From Polynucleobacter sp. JS-JIR-II-b4 (GTDB lineage Bacteria; Pseudomonadota; Gammaproteobacteria; Burkholderiales; Burkholderiaceae), in contig NZ_CP061306.1 of assembly GCF_018687815.1 (NCBI RefSeq), positions 620,001 to 684,000 of the forward strand: 64,000 bases of DNA, given 5' to 3'. Below, in pieces: positions 8,692-17,037 of this stretch. Made by a program: the position numbers and the translations under genes. Each line of letters begins with the position of its first letter. Position 1 is the stretch's first letter. The notes below the pieces were generated by a model. That model did not search any database. It was not told where the DNA came from and saw nothing but the letters and a program-made list of their open reading frames with translations.

Positions 8692-9927
8692 TTAGGCTTT
8701 GTGACCTAGTTCCGCGCATGAACGCATATTTTTCTCAGTAGTAGGTTCAATCGTCAAAATATTGAAGACGTCATACTTGTCTTTCATATTCTTAGATTTA
8801 GACTCTACGATGATGACGGTTTGCACGGCCTGATGGTCGCACTTACGATAGTACTCAGGCCCCTTGTACCAGTCGTACTTCATATTCTCCATTGCTGTAA
8901 CCACTTTTAGGGTGTCAGTAGATTTTGCAATCTTCACCCCAGCCAAGACGCTCTTCACTCCAGCGTAGCCTAGTGCGCCGTAGTCAGACGGTACGGAGCC
9001 GTTATACATTTTGCGGAAAGCATCGTTAAATGTTTTTGCAGTTGGGATACGATCTTCTAGACCCCAGTAATAAGATGTGCCACCAATAATGCCTTCGAAG
9101 GCTTCAGGGCCACCAGCAAGACGAGAGGTATAGAGGAGTACTGGCGTAACAATCTTCATACTGGATTTAAGGCCAAAGTCAGTACATTGTTTTGCTGCAT
9201 TGACCAAGTCGCGACCAAAGTTACAGAGCACCAAAATATCTGGATTCAAAGCTTTGATACGTGGTAAGAAGGCGGAGTAATCGGATGCGCCTAATGGGTG
9301 ACGGATGTCAGCCAGAGTAGTAGCACCCATTTCTTTGCCAGCACGCTCAAACGCACGCACCATTTCATGGCCGTAAGCATAGTCAGCTGTTAAGAACACA
9401 ATTTTTTTACCAAAACGGGGGATGGAGTAACGCGCTACAGCGCCAGCCGTCATCGTTGGGTTCAGGGCTTCGTGGAATGTATAGACGCTCCAGTCTTTAG
9501 CTTCGTTAATTGCATCAGATTGGCTGATGGAGTTAAAGAGAACCTTACGCTCCTTACAAACAGCATTGATCGAGAGTTGTGTCGCGGCAGAAAGTGAGCC
9601 AACTACAAAGTTCACTTTGTCTTTTTCAATTAATTCTAATGTGCGTGTTGCCGCTTCGCCAGGGTTGAGTTTGTCGTCACGTACCAAGAGTTCTGCTTTG
9701 CGTCCATTGAAGCCGCCTGCATCGTTAAATTCTTTAATGGCTAATTCAGCGGCTTTCACCTGATCCTGAGCTTCTGCTGAGAAGGGCCCTGTCAACGGCG
9801 TCGGAAAGCCGATCTTGATAGTGTCAGCCTGAGCATTTGCTACGTTTAACCAAAGTGGGGTGCTTGCTGCTGCGGCTCCACCAATCAACATCTTGCGTCT
9901 CGTTTGATTCGTTACTTTTTGTTTCAT
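8692..9927 (-). CDS. livK: ABC transporter substrate-binding protein, LivK-like, Tat-type signal
   Basis: About 411-residue periplasmic binding protein (type 1 periplasmic-binding fold, Peripla_BP_6). The N terminus carries twin arginines in TRRKMLIGG followed by a hydrophobic stretch and an ANAQA cleavage site, so Tat export is likely. The mature start DTIKIGFPTPLTGPFS is family-typical. The ATG at 9927 is preferred because GGAGGAGA sits just before it; the longer frame to 9942 would place that ribosome site inside the gene. It is part of the leftward tetR-VOC-monooxygenase-livKHMGF unit. The ligand is unknown; aromatic or heterocyclic carboxylates fit the context. Confidence 0.92.
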   Translation of the reverse strand: MKQKVTNQTRRKMLIGGAAAASTPLWLNVANAQADTIKIGFPTPLTGPFSAEAQDQVKAAELAIKEFNDAGGFNGRKAELLVRDDKLNPGEAATRTLELIEKDKVNFVVGSLSAATQLSINAVCKERKVLFNSISQSDAINEAKDWSVYTFHEALNPTMTAGAVARYSIPRFGKKIVFLTADYAYGHEMVRAFERAGKEMGATTLADIRHPLGASDYSAFLPRIKALNPDILVLCNFGRDLVNAAKQCTDFGLKSSMKIVTPVLLYTSRLAGGPEAFEGIIGGTSYYWGLEDRIPTAKTFNDAFRKMYNGSVPSDYGALGYAGVKSVLAGVKIAKSTDTLKVVTAMENMKYDWYKGPEYYRKCDHQAVQTVIIVESKSKNMKDKYDVFNILTIEPTTEKNMRSCAELGHKA

Positions 9928-10002
9928 GGTTGTCTCCTCCATATAAAACTTTGTTAAATAAGAATACTTTTTATTTTTTTAAATCTTAACTGAATGCGCT
10001 TT

Positions 10003-11244
10003 TTAATGGGCGGATTCAGGCACTGCTTTCCCTTGAGCTAATAGATCGCTGATATCAATCGCGGTTTCCGCCATCACAGTATCGGCATTTCTTTTTAACT
10101 TCTCGTTATCCCTATTACCCTTGCTTCCTTGGGCTTGCATATAGCGACCCAAATACTGGGCTCTAGCCACTACTTGTTGACCTAGCTTTAAGCGCTCTTC
10201 ACTATATGCATTGAGTGCTGCTGGAGTAGCGCCATGCGCGGCAATATGCTTGGCTATCACAATAGCTTCATCACCAGCCTTAGTGACGCCCATTCCTACG
10301 TGCGGTCTACCAACAAAAGCAGCATCACCCATGAGTGCGATTCTGCCAAAGACAATTTGTTCGGAGCGTACGTCATAAATGGCTTGTAAAAATGGGGCAG
10401 CTGTTTTTTCTAATATTTCTGCGTACTGTGGCGCCAAGATCTCCTGTGCGACTTTACGCATGTGGGCAATATGCTTCCATGACACCTTGAGGGGCGGAAT
10501 GCCGGTGGGGTAATAATGGCCATCATCGTCTGTGAGAAGGCTTATTAATTCTTCATGCTCTGAAGCTGGGCGATACCAAACAAAGTTATAGCGACGCTTT
10601 CCTGGGCGCGTGTCATTGCCAGAGCCAGCAACTGGGTAACCCAGCATTTGCTCGCCATTGGGCAAACAAAAGCCAAAGCGATTAAATAGAGTGTCTAAGG
10701 TATTCCTTGATAAGCAGGCTTCATCACACACGCCACGCCAAGCTATATAGCCGGCATATTCAGGTTGAATCTGTGGTGCGACTTGCGCTCGCACTGCAGA
10801 GCGTATCCCATCGGATGCAATGAGCAATTCAGCATCATATTGGCTGCCACCTTCACAAAGCACCTGTACAGCGTTCGCATCTTGCGTAACCGACTTCACG
10901 GTCTTGCCCTGAAGGTAGCGCTCGCTTGGAAAGCTTTCTTTGAGCATGTGATACAGGCGACTCCAAGAGGTTAATACTTGAGGTAATTCCATTTCGCCCA
11001 AGCTTTGACCATCAGCACCCAAAGTGACACGCTTAGTCACAGGTACGCCGAGTGTTTCATCAACAGTCACTCCAGCAGCGCGCAGCGCTTCAGCCAAAGC
11101 ATCATGGGTCACAATGCCGGCACCACGACCGTCCAAGGATCCAACAGTCTTTTCTAGCAAAGTAACGTCATGCCCTTGGCGCAGCAAAATATTTGCCACA
11201 AACAAACCACCAAGAGAGCCGCCTACAACTAGAATTTTTGCCAT
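10003..11244 (-). CDS. FAD-dependent aromatic-ring monooxygenase (2,6-dihydroxypyridine hydroxylase-like)
   Basis: 413-residue class A flavoprotein monooxygenase. The N-terminal Rossmann motif is GGSLGGLFVANILLRQG with a distal acidic residue in LLEK. The DG motif is SDGIRSAV near residue 165 and the second FAD motif is IALMGDAAFVGRPHVGMG around residue 318. RPH in place of the usual NPF recalls 2,6-dihydroxypyridine 3-hydroxylase and related nicotine-pathway enzymes. It would hydroxylate an electron-rich ring using NAD(P)H and O2. It starts 7 bases after the VOC gene and precedes the livK importer. The TTG at 11247 is an alternative start. The pairing with a molybdenum hydroxylase is typical of N-heterocycle breakdown, but the substrate is inferred only. 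Confidence 0.85.
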   Translation of the reverse strand: MAKILVVGGSLGGLFVANILLRQGHDVTLLEKTVGSLDGRGAGIVTHDALAEALRAAGVTVDETLGVPVTKRVTLGADGQSLGEMELPQVLTSWSRLYHMLKESFPSERYLQGKTVKSVTQDANAVQVLCEGGSQYDAELLIASDGIRSAVRAQVAPQIQPEYAGYIAWRGVCDEACLSRNTLDTLFNRFGFCLPNGEQMLGYPVAGSGNDTRPGKRRYNFVWYRPASEHEELISLLTDDDGHYYPTGIPPLKVSWKHIAHMRKVAQEILAPQYAEILEKTAAPFLQAIYDVRSEQIVFGRIALMGDAAFVGRPHVGMGVTKAGDEAIVIAKHIAAHGATPAALNAYSEERLKLGQQVVARAQYLGRYMQAQGSKGNRDNEKLKRNADTVMAETAIDISDLLAQGKAVPESAH

Positions 11245-11253
11245 CAATAGCCC

Positions 11254-11712
11254 CTATGCCGCTTTCGCATCCAGAGCAGCTTTTTCTTCAGCCGGGTAAT
11301 TGAGTTCAATAACCACTCCATTAGGATCATCCAAAAAGATTTGGTGAAGCTTTAATACGGGGACAGTGCGCTCGCGATAAGAAACATTGAGTTTCTTTAG
11401 GAGGGCAATTTTTTCTTCTAGACCAGTCGCAAAAAAAGCAATGTGATCTACTGCGCCAGATCCATGGAGTGTGCTGGGGTCGCGTTCACCTAAATATTTT
11501 TTCAGTCCGTTCGGATCATTTTTGTCGATAGCAATGAGGTGCAAGACCGCATTAGCCCAACTACTCTCATCACCGTTGTATAGCCATACGCCTGGGAAAG
11601 GGAATTCAGGTCTTGGACCAATAGTTAAGCCAAGGAACTTGCTAAAAAATTCAGTCGTTTTTTCAATCTCTAGACTGCGGATGGAGAAGTGATTCAGGCT
11701 TAGATTAGACAT
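11254..11712 (-). CDS. VOC-superfamily (glyoxalase/dioxygenase-fold) protein
   Basis: 152-residue single-chain vicinal-oxygen-chelate protein. The beta-alpha-beta-beta-beta repeats begin LNHFSIRSLEIEKTTEFFSKFLG, and the second half includes VDHIAFFA and HQIFLDDPNGVVIELNY. Candidate metal ligands are His8, a histidine in VDHIAF and the C-terminal glutamate in VIELNY. Members act as extradiol dioxygenases, glyoxalases, isomerases or decarboxylases. Sitting between tetR and the monooxygenase, it may handle the ring-hydroxylated product. The reaction is not assignable. Confidence 0.85.
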   Translation of the reverse strand: MSNLSLNHFSIRSLEIEKTTEFFSKFLGLTIGPRPEFPFPGVWLYNGDESSWANAVLHLIAIDKNDPNGLKKYLGERDPSTLHGSGAVDHIAFFATGLEEKIALLKKLNVSYRERTVPVLKLHQIFLDDPNGVVIELNYPAEEKAALDAKAA

Positions 11713-11726
11713 GGGTACCTTTTGAA

Positions 11727-12359
11727 TTAAGCAAACAATGATTTAGCAGAATGGAGGTAAGACTGCACTCGGTCGCGAATGATTTCTTGTTCTGTATTGG
11801 GGCTTTCGGCGGCGTATATGGCTTGTCCATAGATCCAGCGTCTCATGCCGATATAGAAAACGCCACCATGCAATCCCATGAGAAATTCAAGCTCACGCTG
11901 GGTGGGCTTTGATGTATCAGGCCTACCGCAATACTTGCGAGTTTCGCGAATGAGTCTTGGTAATAAGCGCGTGCGCAAGAGCTCGAAAAAGCGATCGCTA
12001 ATAGAGTGATCACTTAAGCCAGAAAAAATTAAAATGCGCACAAAGTCATAAGTTAAGACTGTGTTGGAGTAGTCCAAATAGAATGCATTGAATTTTTCTT
12101 CGGGAGTGAGGGAGTCATCATCCAGCAGCTCTTCCCACTCTGGCTTCCAGCGAGATTCAAAGACCTCTTTATAAACCTCCTGAATCAGCGCATCTTTGGT
12201 GGGGAAGTAGTGATAGAGCAGGGTATGAGTGATGCCCAACTCTTTGGATAAATTTCTTAATTGGCCATCGATACCATTTCTAGCGAAGAACTGAATGGCG
12301 CTGTCCAGTATTTGGCGTTTACGCTCGGCTGTCCCCATTCTTTTTCTAGTGGGCGCCAT
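11727..12359 (-). CDS. TetR-family transcriptional regulator
   Basis: About 210-residue TetR repressor. The helix-turn-helix covers RKRQILDSAIQFFARNGIDG to LGITHTLLYHYFPTKDALIQ near the N terminus. A variable all-helical ligand-binding domain follows. The ATG at 12359 has a good AGAAGGA ribosome site; an in-frame ATG at 12419 would add 20 poorly conserved-looking residues. It is the first gene of the leftward operon and faces coxG, so it probably controls both arms through the palindrome at 12477-12489. The inducer is likely the transported compound or an intermediate. Confidence 0.88.
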   Translation of the reverse strand: MAPTRKRMGTAERKRQILDSAIQFFARNGIDGQLRNLSKELGITHTLLYHYFPTKDALIQEVYKEVFESRWKPEWEELLDDDSLTPEEKFNAFYLDYSNTVLTYDFVRILIFSGLSDHSISDRFFELLRTRLLPRLIRETRKYCGRPDTSKPTQRELEFLMGLHGGVFYIGMRRWIYGQAIYAAESPNTEQEIIRDRVQSYLHSAKSLFA

Positions 12360-12451
12360 GGATCCTTCTGAAATTTCAGCAGTATTTGGGCTAGTAACGC
12401 TATCTTCAGTAAAACGCATGGATTCTCAGGGTTTATCCGAATTTGGACTTA

Positions 12452-12489
12452 TTGACCAAAAGTTAAATAATGGTACATTGTTGAACAAT
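12452..12489 (+). promoter_or_regulatory. Candidate promoter with overlapping TetR operator
   Basis: TTGACC at 12452-12457 and TACATT at 12474-12479 are spaced by 16 bases and could serve as -35 and -10 for coxG. The -10 is overlapped by the palindrome ATTGTT-G-AACAAT (12477-12489), a perfect 6-1-6 inverted repeat. A repressor bound there would block RNA polymerase directly. The assignment is from sequence only. Confidence 0.5.
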
Positions 12490-12531
12490 TGGTAGATAAG
12501 ACTCTATTCGTACAAACCCCAAGGAGATCAA

Positions 12532-13008
12532 ATGGAATTAAATGGCGAGCAACTCATATCCGCTCCAATCCCTGAAGTATGGAAGGGTTTGAACGATATT
12601 GATGTGTTGGCCAAGTCCATTCCAGGCTGCGAGGAGATCAGTCGCATCTCCCCAGAAGAGATTCATGCCAAGGTGATGTTCAAAATTGGGCCGGTTAGAG
12701 CCCGTTTTGCAGGGAAATTGCTTCTAAGTGACATCATCCCGGACCAGTCTTGCTCTATGGCCTTTGAAGGGTCTGGTGGGGCGGCAGGGTTTGCCAAAGG
12801 GAAGTCACGAGTGGAGCTAAAGCAAGCCGAAGGAGGTACTTTGGTCTCTTATACGACGGAAGCTTCGATTGGTGGCAAGTTAGGTCAAATTGGCGGTCGC
12901 TTAATTAGCGCATCGGCAAAAAAGATTGCAGATGATTTTTTTCAGAAATTTGCAAAAGAATTAGGCGGGGAGACAGTGGCGTTGGAGTCAGACGCTGGTG
13001 GTAAATAA
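12532..13008 (+). CDS. coxG: CoxG-family SRPBCC protein
   Basis: 158-residue CoxG-type START-like (SRPBCC) protein. The N-terminal pattern GEQLISAPIPEVWKGLNDID followed by SIPGCEEI is the family hallmark, as is the glycine-rich SIGGKLGQIGGRLI near residue 120. In carboxydotrophs CoxG helps anchor CO dehydrogenase to the membrane and supports quinone transfer. Here the C terminus is short and lacks an obvious membrane anchor. It leads the rightward operon with AAGGAG 5-7 bases before its ATG and precedes the three molybdenum hydroxylase subunits. Confidence 0.88.
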   Translation: MELNGEQLISAPIPEVWKGLNDIDVLAKSIPGCEEISRISPEEIHAKVMFKIGPVRARFAGKLLLSDIIPDQSCSMAFEGSGGAAGFAKGKSRVELKQAEGGTLVSYTTEASIGGKLGQIGGRLISASAKKIADDFFQKFAKELGGETVALESDAGGK

Positions 13009-13084
13009 AAAAGCGGTAACAAAAAAGTAGCGCAAAAAATAAAAAGCTAGAAAAGCTTAATACATTGGTGGTGGAGGAGACTTA

Positions 13085-13939
13085 ATGAAATCTGCAGCAT
13101 TCGATTATGTAAAGCCCAAGGCCTTACAAGAGGCCTTGTCTTTGCTTGAGCAGGGCGGCGATGATGCGCAATTAATTGCGGGTGGGCAAACTTTATTGGC
13201 CACTTTGAATATGCGTTTGTCTGAGCCCACAGTGTTAATCGATATCACCGATATCGCTGAGCTCAAAGGTATTTCTGTTGTTGGCGATAGTTTGCGTATT
13301 GGCGCTCTAGTGACTCATACTGAAATTGAAGATTCAGAATTAGTCGCAAAACATGCCCCACTTTTAAAAGCAGCAGCCCCGCATATTGCCCATCGCGCCA
13401 TTCGTAATCTAGGAACCTGGGGTGGCTCACTGGCATATGGTGACCCAGCGGCTGAATGGCCCGCTTGCAGCTTGACTTTACGGGCGACGATGATCATTCA
13501 TGGTCCAGCGGGCGAGCGCCGAATTTCTGCAAACGATTTTTTCATTGACCTGTATACGACCTCATTAGAGCCCGATGAAATTCTCGTGGCGACTGAGATT
13601 CCATTGGCAAGCAAGCAAGAAGTTTTCTATTTTCATGAGCTGGCTAGACGTCATGGCGATTACGCAGTCGCTGGTTTAGCTGCAGTTGCACAGAAGCAAG
13701 GTGATGTTTTGACTCACTGCGCCTTTACATTCTTCTCTGTTGGTGCCACGCCAGTAATGGCAACTAAAGCGCAGGATTTAATCAACGGCCAAAAACTCAA
13801 CGATGAGTTAATTGCTAAGGCCGTAGCCGAAGCGCGTAATGAAATCGAAGCTATTGCAGACATTACTAATAGCGCAGAAGCGAAACAACATTTAATTGGT
13901 GTATTGCTTGAGCGTGGACTCAAGCACATGATTGCTTAA
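13085..13939 (+). CDS. Molybdenum hydroxylase FAD-binding (medium) subunit, CoxM-like
   Basis: 284-residue FAD subunit of the xanthine oxidase/CO dehydrogenase family. FAD motifs are IAGGQTLLATLNMRL near residue 32 and NLGTWGGSLAYGDPAAEWP around residue 110. The C-terminal CO_deh_flav_C domain spans about 175-280. It passes electrons from the iron-sulfur subunit to an acceptor. A GGTGGAGGAG tract precedes the ATG. A 76-base gap separates it from coxG and 42 bases from the 2Fe-2S subunit. Confidence 0.92.
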   Translation: MKSAAFDYVKPKALQEALSLLEQGGDDAQLIAGGQTLLATLNMRLSEPTVLIDITDIAELKGISVVGDSLRIGALVTHTEIEDSELVAKHAPLLKAAAPHIAHRAIRNLGTWGGSLAYGDPAAEWPACSLTLRATMIIHGPAGERRISANDFFIDLYTTSLEPDEILVATEIPLASKQEVFYFHELARRHGDYAVAGLAAVAQKQGDVLTHCAFTFFSVGATPVMATKAQDLINGQKLNDELIAKAVAEARNEIEAIADITNSAEAKQHLIGVLLERGLKHMIA

Positions 13940-13981
13940 TACTCAAACAGCAAGCATAGGCAAAAGAATTCGGAGATCAAA

Positions 13982-14491
13982 ATGAGTTTGAAGAAAAAAA
14001 TTTCAATGACCGTGAATGGTCGACTCGTCAACGCAGAGATTGAGCCACGCAGACACCTGGTGGATTTTTTACGCGAAGATTTACATTTAAAAGGCCCTCA
14101 CTTGGGTTGTGAGCAGGGCGCGTGTGGAGCTTGTACCGTCAAGGTGGATGGGCAAATCATTCGCGGATGCCTATTTCTGGCAGTTCAGGCCGATGGCAGC
14201 GTAGTCGAGACCGTGGAAGGTCTTACTAAAAACGGTGTTTTGACAGATCTACAAGAATCTTTCATGCGCCACAACGCTATGCAGTGTGGTTTCTGCTCCT
14301 CTGGCATGTTGTTAGCTGCAGCAGAGTTGATTGAGAAACAACCAAAAGCAACGCGCGAACAAGTGCGCGAATGGATCTCAGGTAATTACTGTCGTTGCAC
14401 TGGTTACCACTCTATCGTCGATGCAATCGTCGATGTGTTAGATGCTCGTGCCAAGGGCCAAAAAATTAAGCCTGTCCTTGCTAACGCCTAA
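13982..14491 (+). CDS. Molybdenum hydroxylase 2Fe-2S (small) subunit, CoxS-like
   Basis: 169-residue subunit with two 2Fe-2S clusters. The N-terminal plant-ferredoxin-type cluster uses the cysteines in GCEQGACGACTV plus the downstream GCLF cysteine. The C-terminal helical cluster uses QCGFCSSG and YCRCTGY. All eight expected cysteines are present. It relays electrons from the molybdenum site to the FAD subunit. It lies between the FAD and large subunits with short gaps. Confidence 0.94.
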   Translation: MSLKKKISMTVNGRLVNAEIEPRRHLVDFLREDLHLKGPHLGCEQGACGACTVKVDGQIIRGCLFLAVQADGSVVETVEGLTKNGVLTDLQESFMRHNAMQCGFCSSGMLLAAAELIEKQPKATREQVREWISGNYCRCTGYHSIVDAIVDVLDARAKGQKIKPVLANA

Positions 14492-14511
14492 GGTATTAAG
14501 GAAAACGTATT

Positions 14512-16908
14512 ATGAATAAGCCAAGTGATTTAAAAGGAATGGTGCTGGATCCTGTAACAAATGATCAGCGATACATAGGTCATAGCGAACCAAGACATGG
14601 AGCTCGTCGTCTGCTTGAAGGTCAGGGCACTTACATTGACGATATTCAATTGCCTCGTATGGCGCATGTGGTGTTTTGGCGCTCTCCAGTAGCACACATG
14701 AAAATCGGCAAAATTCATACAGAGTATGCTAGCAAGATGCCCGGTGTTCTTGCGGTTGTAGATGGCGTGCAAATGGCGAAAATTTGTAAGCCTTGGGTAG
14801 CCACTTTAGGTCACCTAGCTGGTATGAAGTCTGCCCCTCAACACGCCTTAGCAATTGATCGTGCTTGTTGGCAGGGTGAGCCGGTGGTGGCGGTCGTTGC
14901 AGAAACTAGAGCGCAGGCGGAAGATGCTTTGCAGCATATCGATGTTGAGTGGGAAGAGTTGCCGGCAGTCGTTTCCATGGAAACCGCGCTTGATGCAGAT
15001 ACTCCGGTTATTCATCCCGACCTTGGTGATAATTTATGTTTTACCCGTAGCCTCGATGTCGGTAATGTAGATGAAGTATTTGCAACTGCCGACGTAGTTG
15101 CAGAAGCCACCTTTGGATTTGGCCGTCATACCGGTGTCACGCTCGAGCCGCGCTGTCAAATTGCAGATTACAACCCAGGTGATCGTCGCCTTACTGTGTA
15201 CCACTCGCAACAAGCGCCACACATGATGCAAGATTTGTATTGCCGTCAGTTTGGGCTTTCAGAATCAGATGTACATGTCATTTGCAAGGATGTGGGCGGA
15301 TCTTTTGGTATTAAGGTTCACGCCTATCCAGATGATTTCGCTACCGTAGGGCTAGCCATGATGCTTGAGCGCCCCGTGAAGTTTGTTGCAGACCGTCTTG
15401 AATCATTCACTAGTGATATTCATGCGCGTGAGCATCGCATTAAAGGACGTATAGCCGCCAATAAGGCGGGCGATATCTTGGCCTTTGAGATCGATGATCT
15501 GACTGCAATTGGTCCATACTCCATGTTCCCTAGAACTAGTGCTATTGAAGGCAATCAAGTCGTGAACTTGGTCGGTGGTCCTTATAAGCATCAAAACTAT
15601 CGCGCTAAGCTGAATGTCGTTTTTCAGAATAAAACACCAACCTGTCAGTATCGTGGCGTAGGCCATCCGATTGCTTGTGCTGTGACCGAAGGCTTGGTAG
15701 ATTTGGCTGCGCAAAAATTGCAAATGGATCCACTCGAGTTTCGTAAGCGCAACGTGATTCCGGATGACGCTTATCCCTGCTCCGGAATTTCTGGAATTAA
15801 GTTAGAAGTTCTCTCGCATGAACAATGTTTGCGAACCATTGAAAAAATGATGGACTATTCCGCCCTGCGCAAAGAGCAGGCTGAGTTGCGCAAAAAAGGA
15901 ATCTATCGCGGCATTGGATTTGCAACATTGATTGAGTTAACTAATCCAAGTCCCGCTTTTTATGGAGTGGGTGGCGCACGTATTGCCTCGCAGGATGGCG
16001 CTACTGTTCGCATGGATCCTAGCGGTGTGGTTTCGGTATTGATTGGTGTTGGTGAACAAGGTCAAGGTACTGAAGGTATCTATACCCAGATTGCTGCCGA
16101 TGCTGTTGGGGTTCCAATCGATCAAGTACGTGTTATTACTGGTGATACCGATGTCACTCCTTATGGTGGAGGTACCTGGGCATCACGTGGAGCTGGTGTT
16201 GGCGGTGAAGCAGTTCTCTTGGCTTCTCAAGCCCTGCAAGAAAACATCATTAAACTTGCGGGCGCTATTTTGAATCGACCTGTTGCTGAATTAACTGCTC
16301 GTCGTGGATATATCCTTGATAAAGCGACTGGTGAGCAATTATTGCCCTTTAGTGAAGTGGGTAGAGTAGGTTATTTCCGTACAGATACTTTGCCGGCTGG
16401 ATTTTCTGCTGATCTCATGGTGACGCGTCACTACACACAAAAAGAATATCCATTCATCTTTACGAATGGAGTGCAAGCGTCTTACGTTGAGGTTGATCCA
16501 GATACCGGCTTCGTGAAGCTATTGAAGCATTGGGCGGTAGAGGACTGTGGTCGCGTTATCAATCCAATGTTAGTCAACGAACAAGTGCGCGGTGCAATCG
16601 TTCAGGGTATTGGCGGCGTTCTGTTCGAAGAGTGCCTCTATGACGAAAGTGGTTTGTTGCGCAATGGCAGCATGGCGGATTACTTAGTGCCGATGGCTAA
16701 TGAGATGCCGGATATTGAGGTTGCTCACGTCGAGACGCCTACCCAATCTTCCAAATTGGGTGCTAAAGGGGCGGGTGAGGCTGGTACAGCCGGAGCGCCA
16801 GGTGCAGTTCAAAACGCTATTAATGATGCCTTGGCACCATTAAATGCATCCGTCTTTGATCAGCCCATCACCTGTGAAAAGATCCTGCGGGCTCTCAAGA
16901 AAATCTAG
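14512..16908 (+). CDS. Molybdenum hydroxylase large (molybdopterin-binding) subunit
   Basis: 798-residue molybdopterin-cytosine-dinucleotide-type subunit of the xanthine oxidase family. The Ald_Xan_dh_C domain begins around RRLLEGQGTYIDDI (about residues 30-45), and KDVGGSFGIKVHAYPD is a cofactor-binding block. The catalytic glutamate sits in KGAGEAGTAG near residue 760. The active-site loop reads QYRGVGHP, so it lacks the AYxCSFR loop of form I CO dehydrogenases and differs from AYRGAGR of form II. It probably hydroxylates an organic substrate at a carbon next to nitrogen or an aldehyde, not CO. It follows the small subunit by 20 bases and ends the operon. Confidence 0.92.
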   Translation: MNKPSDLKGMVLDPVTNDQRYIGHSEPRHGARRLLEGQGTYIDDIQLPRMAHVVFWRSPVAHMKIGKIHTEYASKMPGVLAVVDGVQMAKICKPWVATLGHLAGMKSAPQHALAIDRACWQGEPVVAVVAETRAQAEDALQHIDVEWEELPAVVSMETALDADTPVIHPDLGDNLCFTRSLDVGNVDEVFATADVVAEATFGFGRHTGVTLEPRCQIADYNPGDRRLTVYHSQQAPHMMQDLYCRQFGLSESDVHVICKDVGGSFGIKVHAYPDDFATVGLAMMLERPVKFVADRLESFTSDIHAREHRIKGRIAANKAGDILAFEIDDLTAIGPYSMFPRTSAIEGNQVVNLVGGPYKHQNYRAKLNVVFQNKTPTCQYRGVGHPIACAVTEGLVDLAAQKLQMDPLEFRKRNVIPDDAYPCSGISGIKLEVLSHEQCLRTIEKMMDYSALRKEQAELRKKGIYRGIGFATLIELTNPSPAFYGVGGARIASQDGATVRMDPSGVVSVLIGVGEQGQGTEGIYTQIAADAVGVPIDQVRVITGDTDVTPYGGGTWASRGAGVGGEAVLLASQALQENIIKLAGAILNRPVAELTARRGYILDKATGEQLLPFSEVGRVGYFRTDTLPAGFSADLMVTRHYTQKEYPFIFTNGVQASYVEVDPDTGFVKLLKHWAVEDCGRVINPMLVNEQVRGAIVQGIGGVLFEECLYDESGLLRNGSMADYLVPMANEMPDIEVAHVETPTQSSKLGAKGAGEAGTAGAPGAVQNAINDALAPLNASVFDQPITCEKILRALKKI

Positions 16909-16924
16909 CTTTAAATAGGCTTTG

Positions 16925-16955
16925 ACCACCCTGGTGCATCACCTCCGGGGGTGGT
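16925..16955 (+). other. Stem-loop after the large-subunit gene
   Basis: ACCACCC (16925-16931) pairs with GGGTGGT (16949-16955) across a 17-base loop. There is no T-run directly after it, so it is a weak terminator or a 3'-end stabiliser. A T-rich tract follows at about 17008-17013. Confidence 0.4.
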
Positions 16956-17037
16956 TCAGCACATCCTGTAACATCAAGTTTTGGGGCCCATAAAGCAGTC
17001 TGCAGCCCTTTTTAGTTAACTTGATACGGTAAATGAT

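Noticed and set aside
15403..15723. 106-residue minus-strand frame inside the large-subunit gene
   Set aside because: Shadow of a clear coding frame; composition is not protein-like.
14512..16908. Assignment of the hydroxylase as aerobic CO dehydrogenase
   Set aside because: The form I active-site loop AYxCSFR is absent and the gene context is that of aromatic catabolism.
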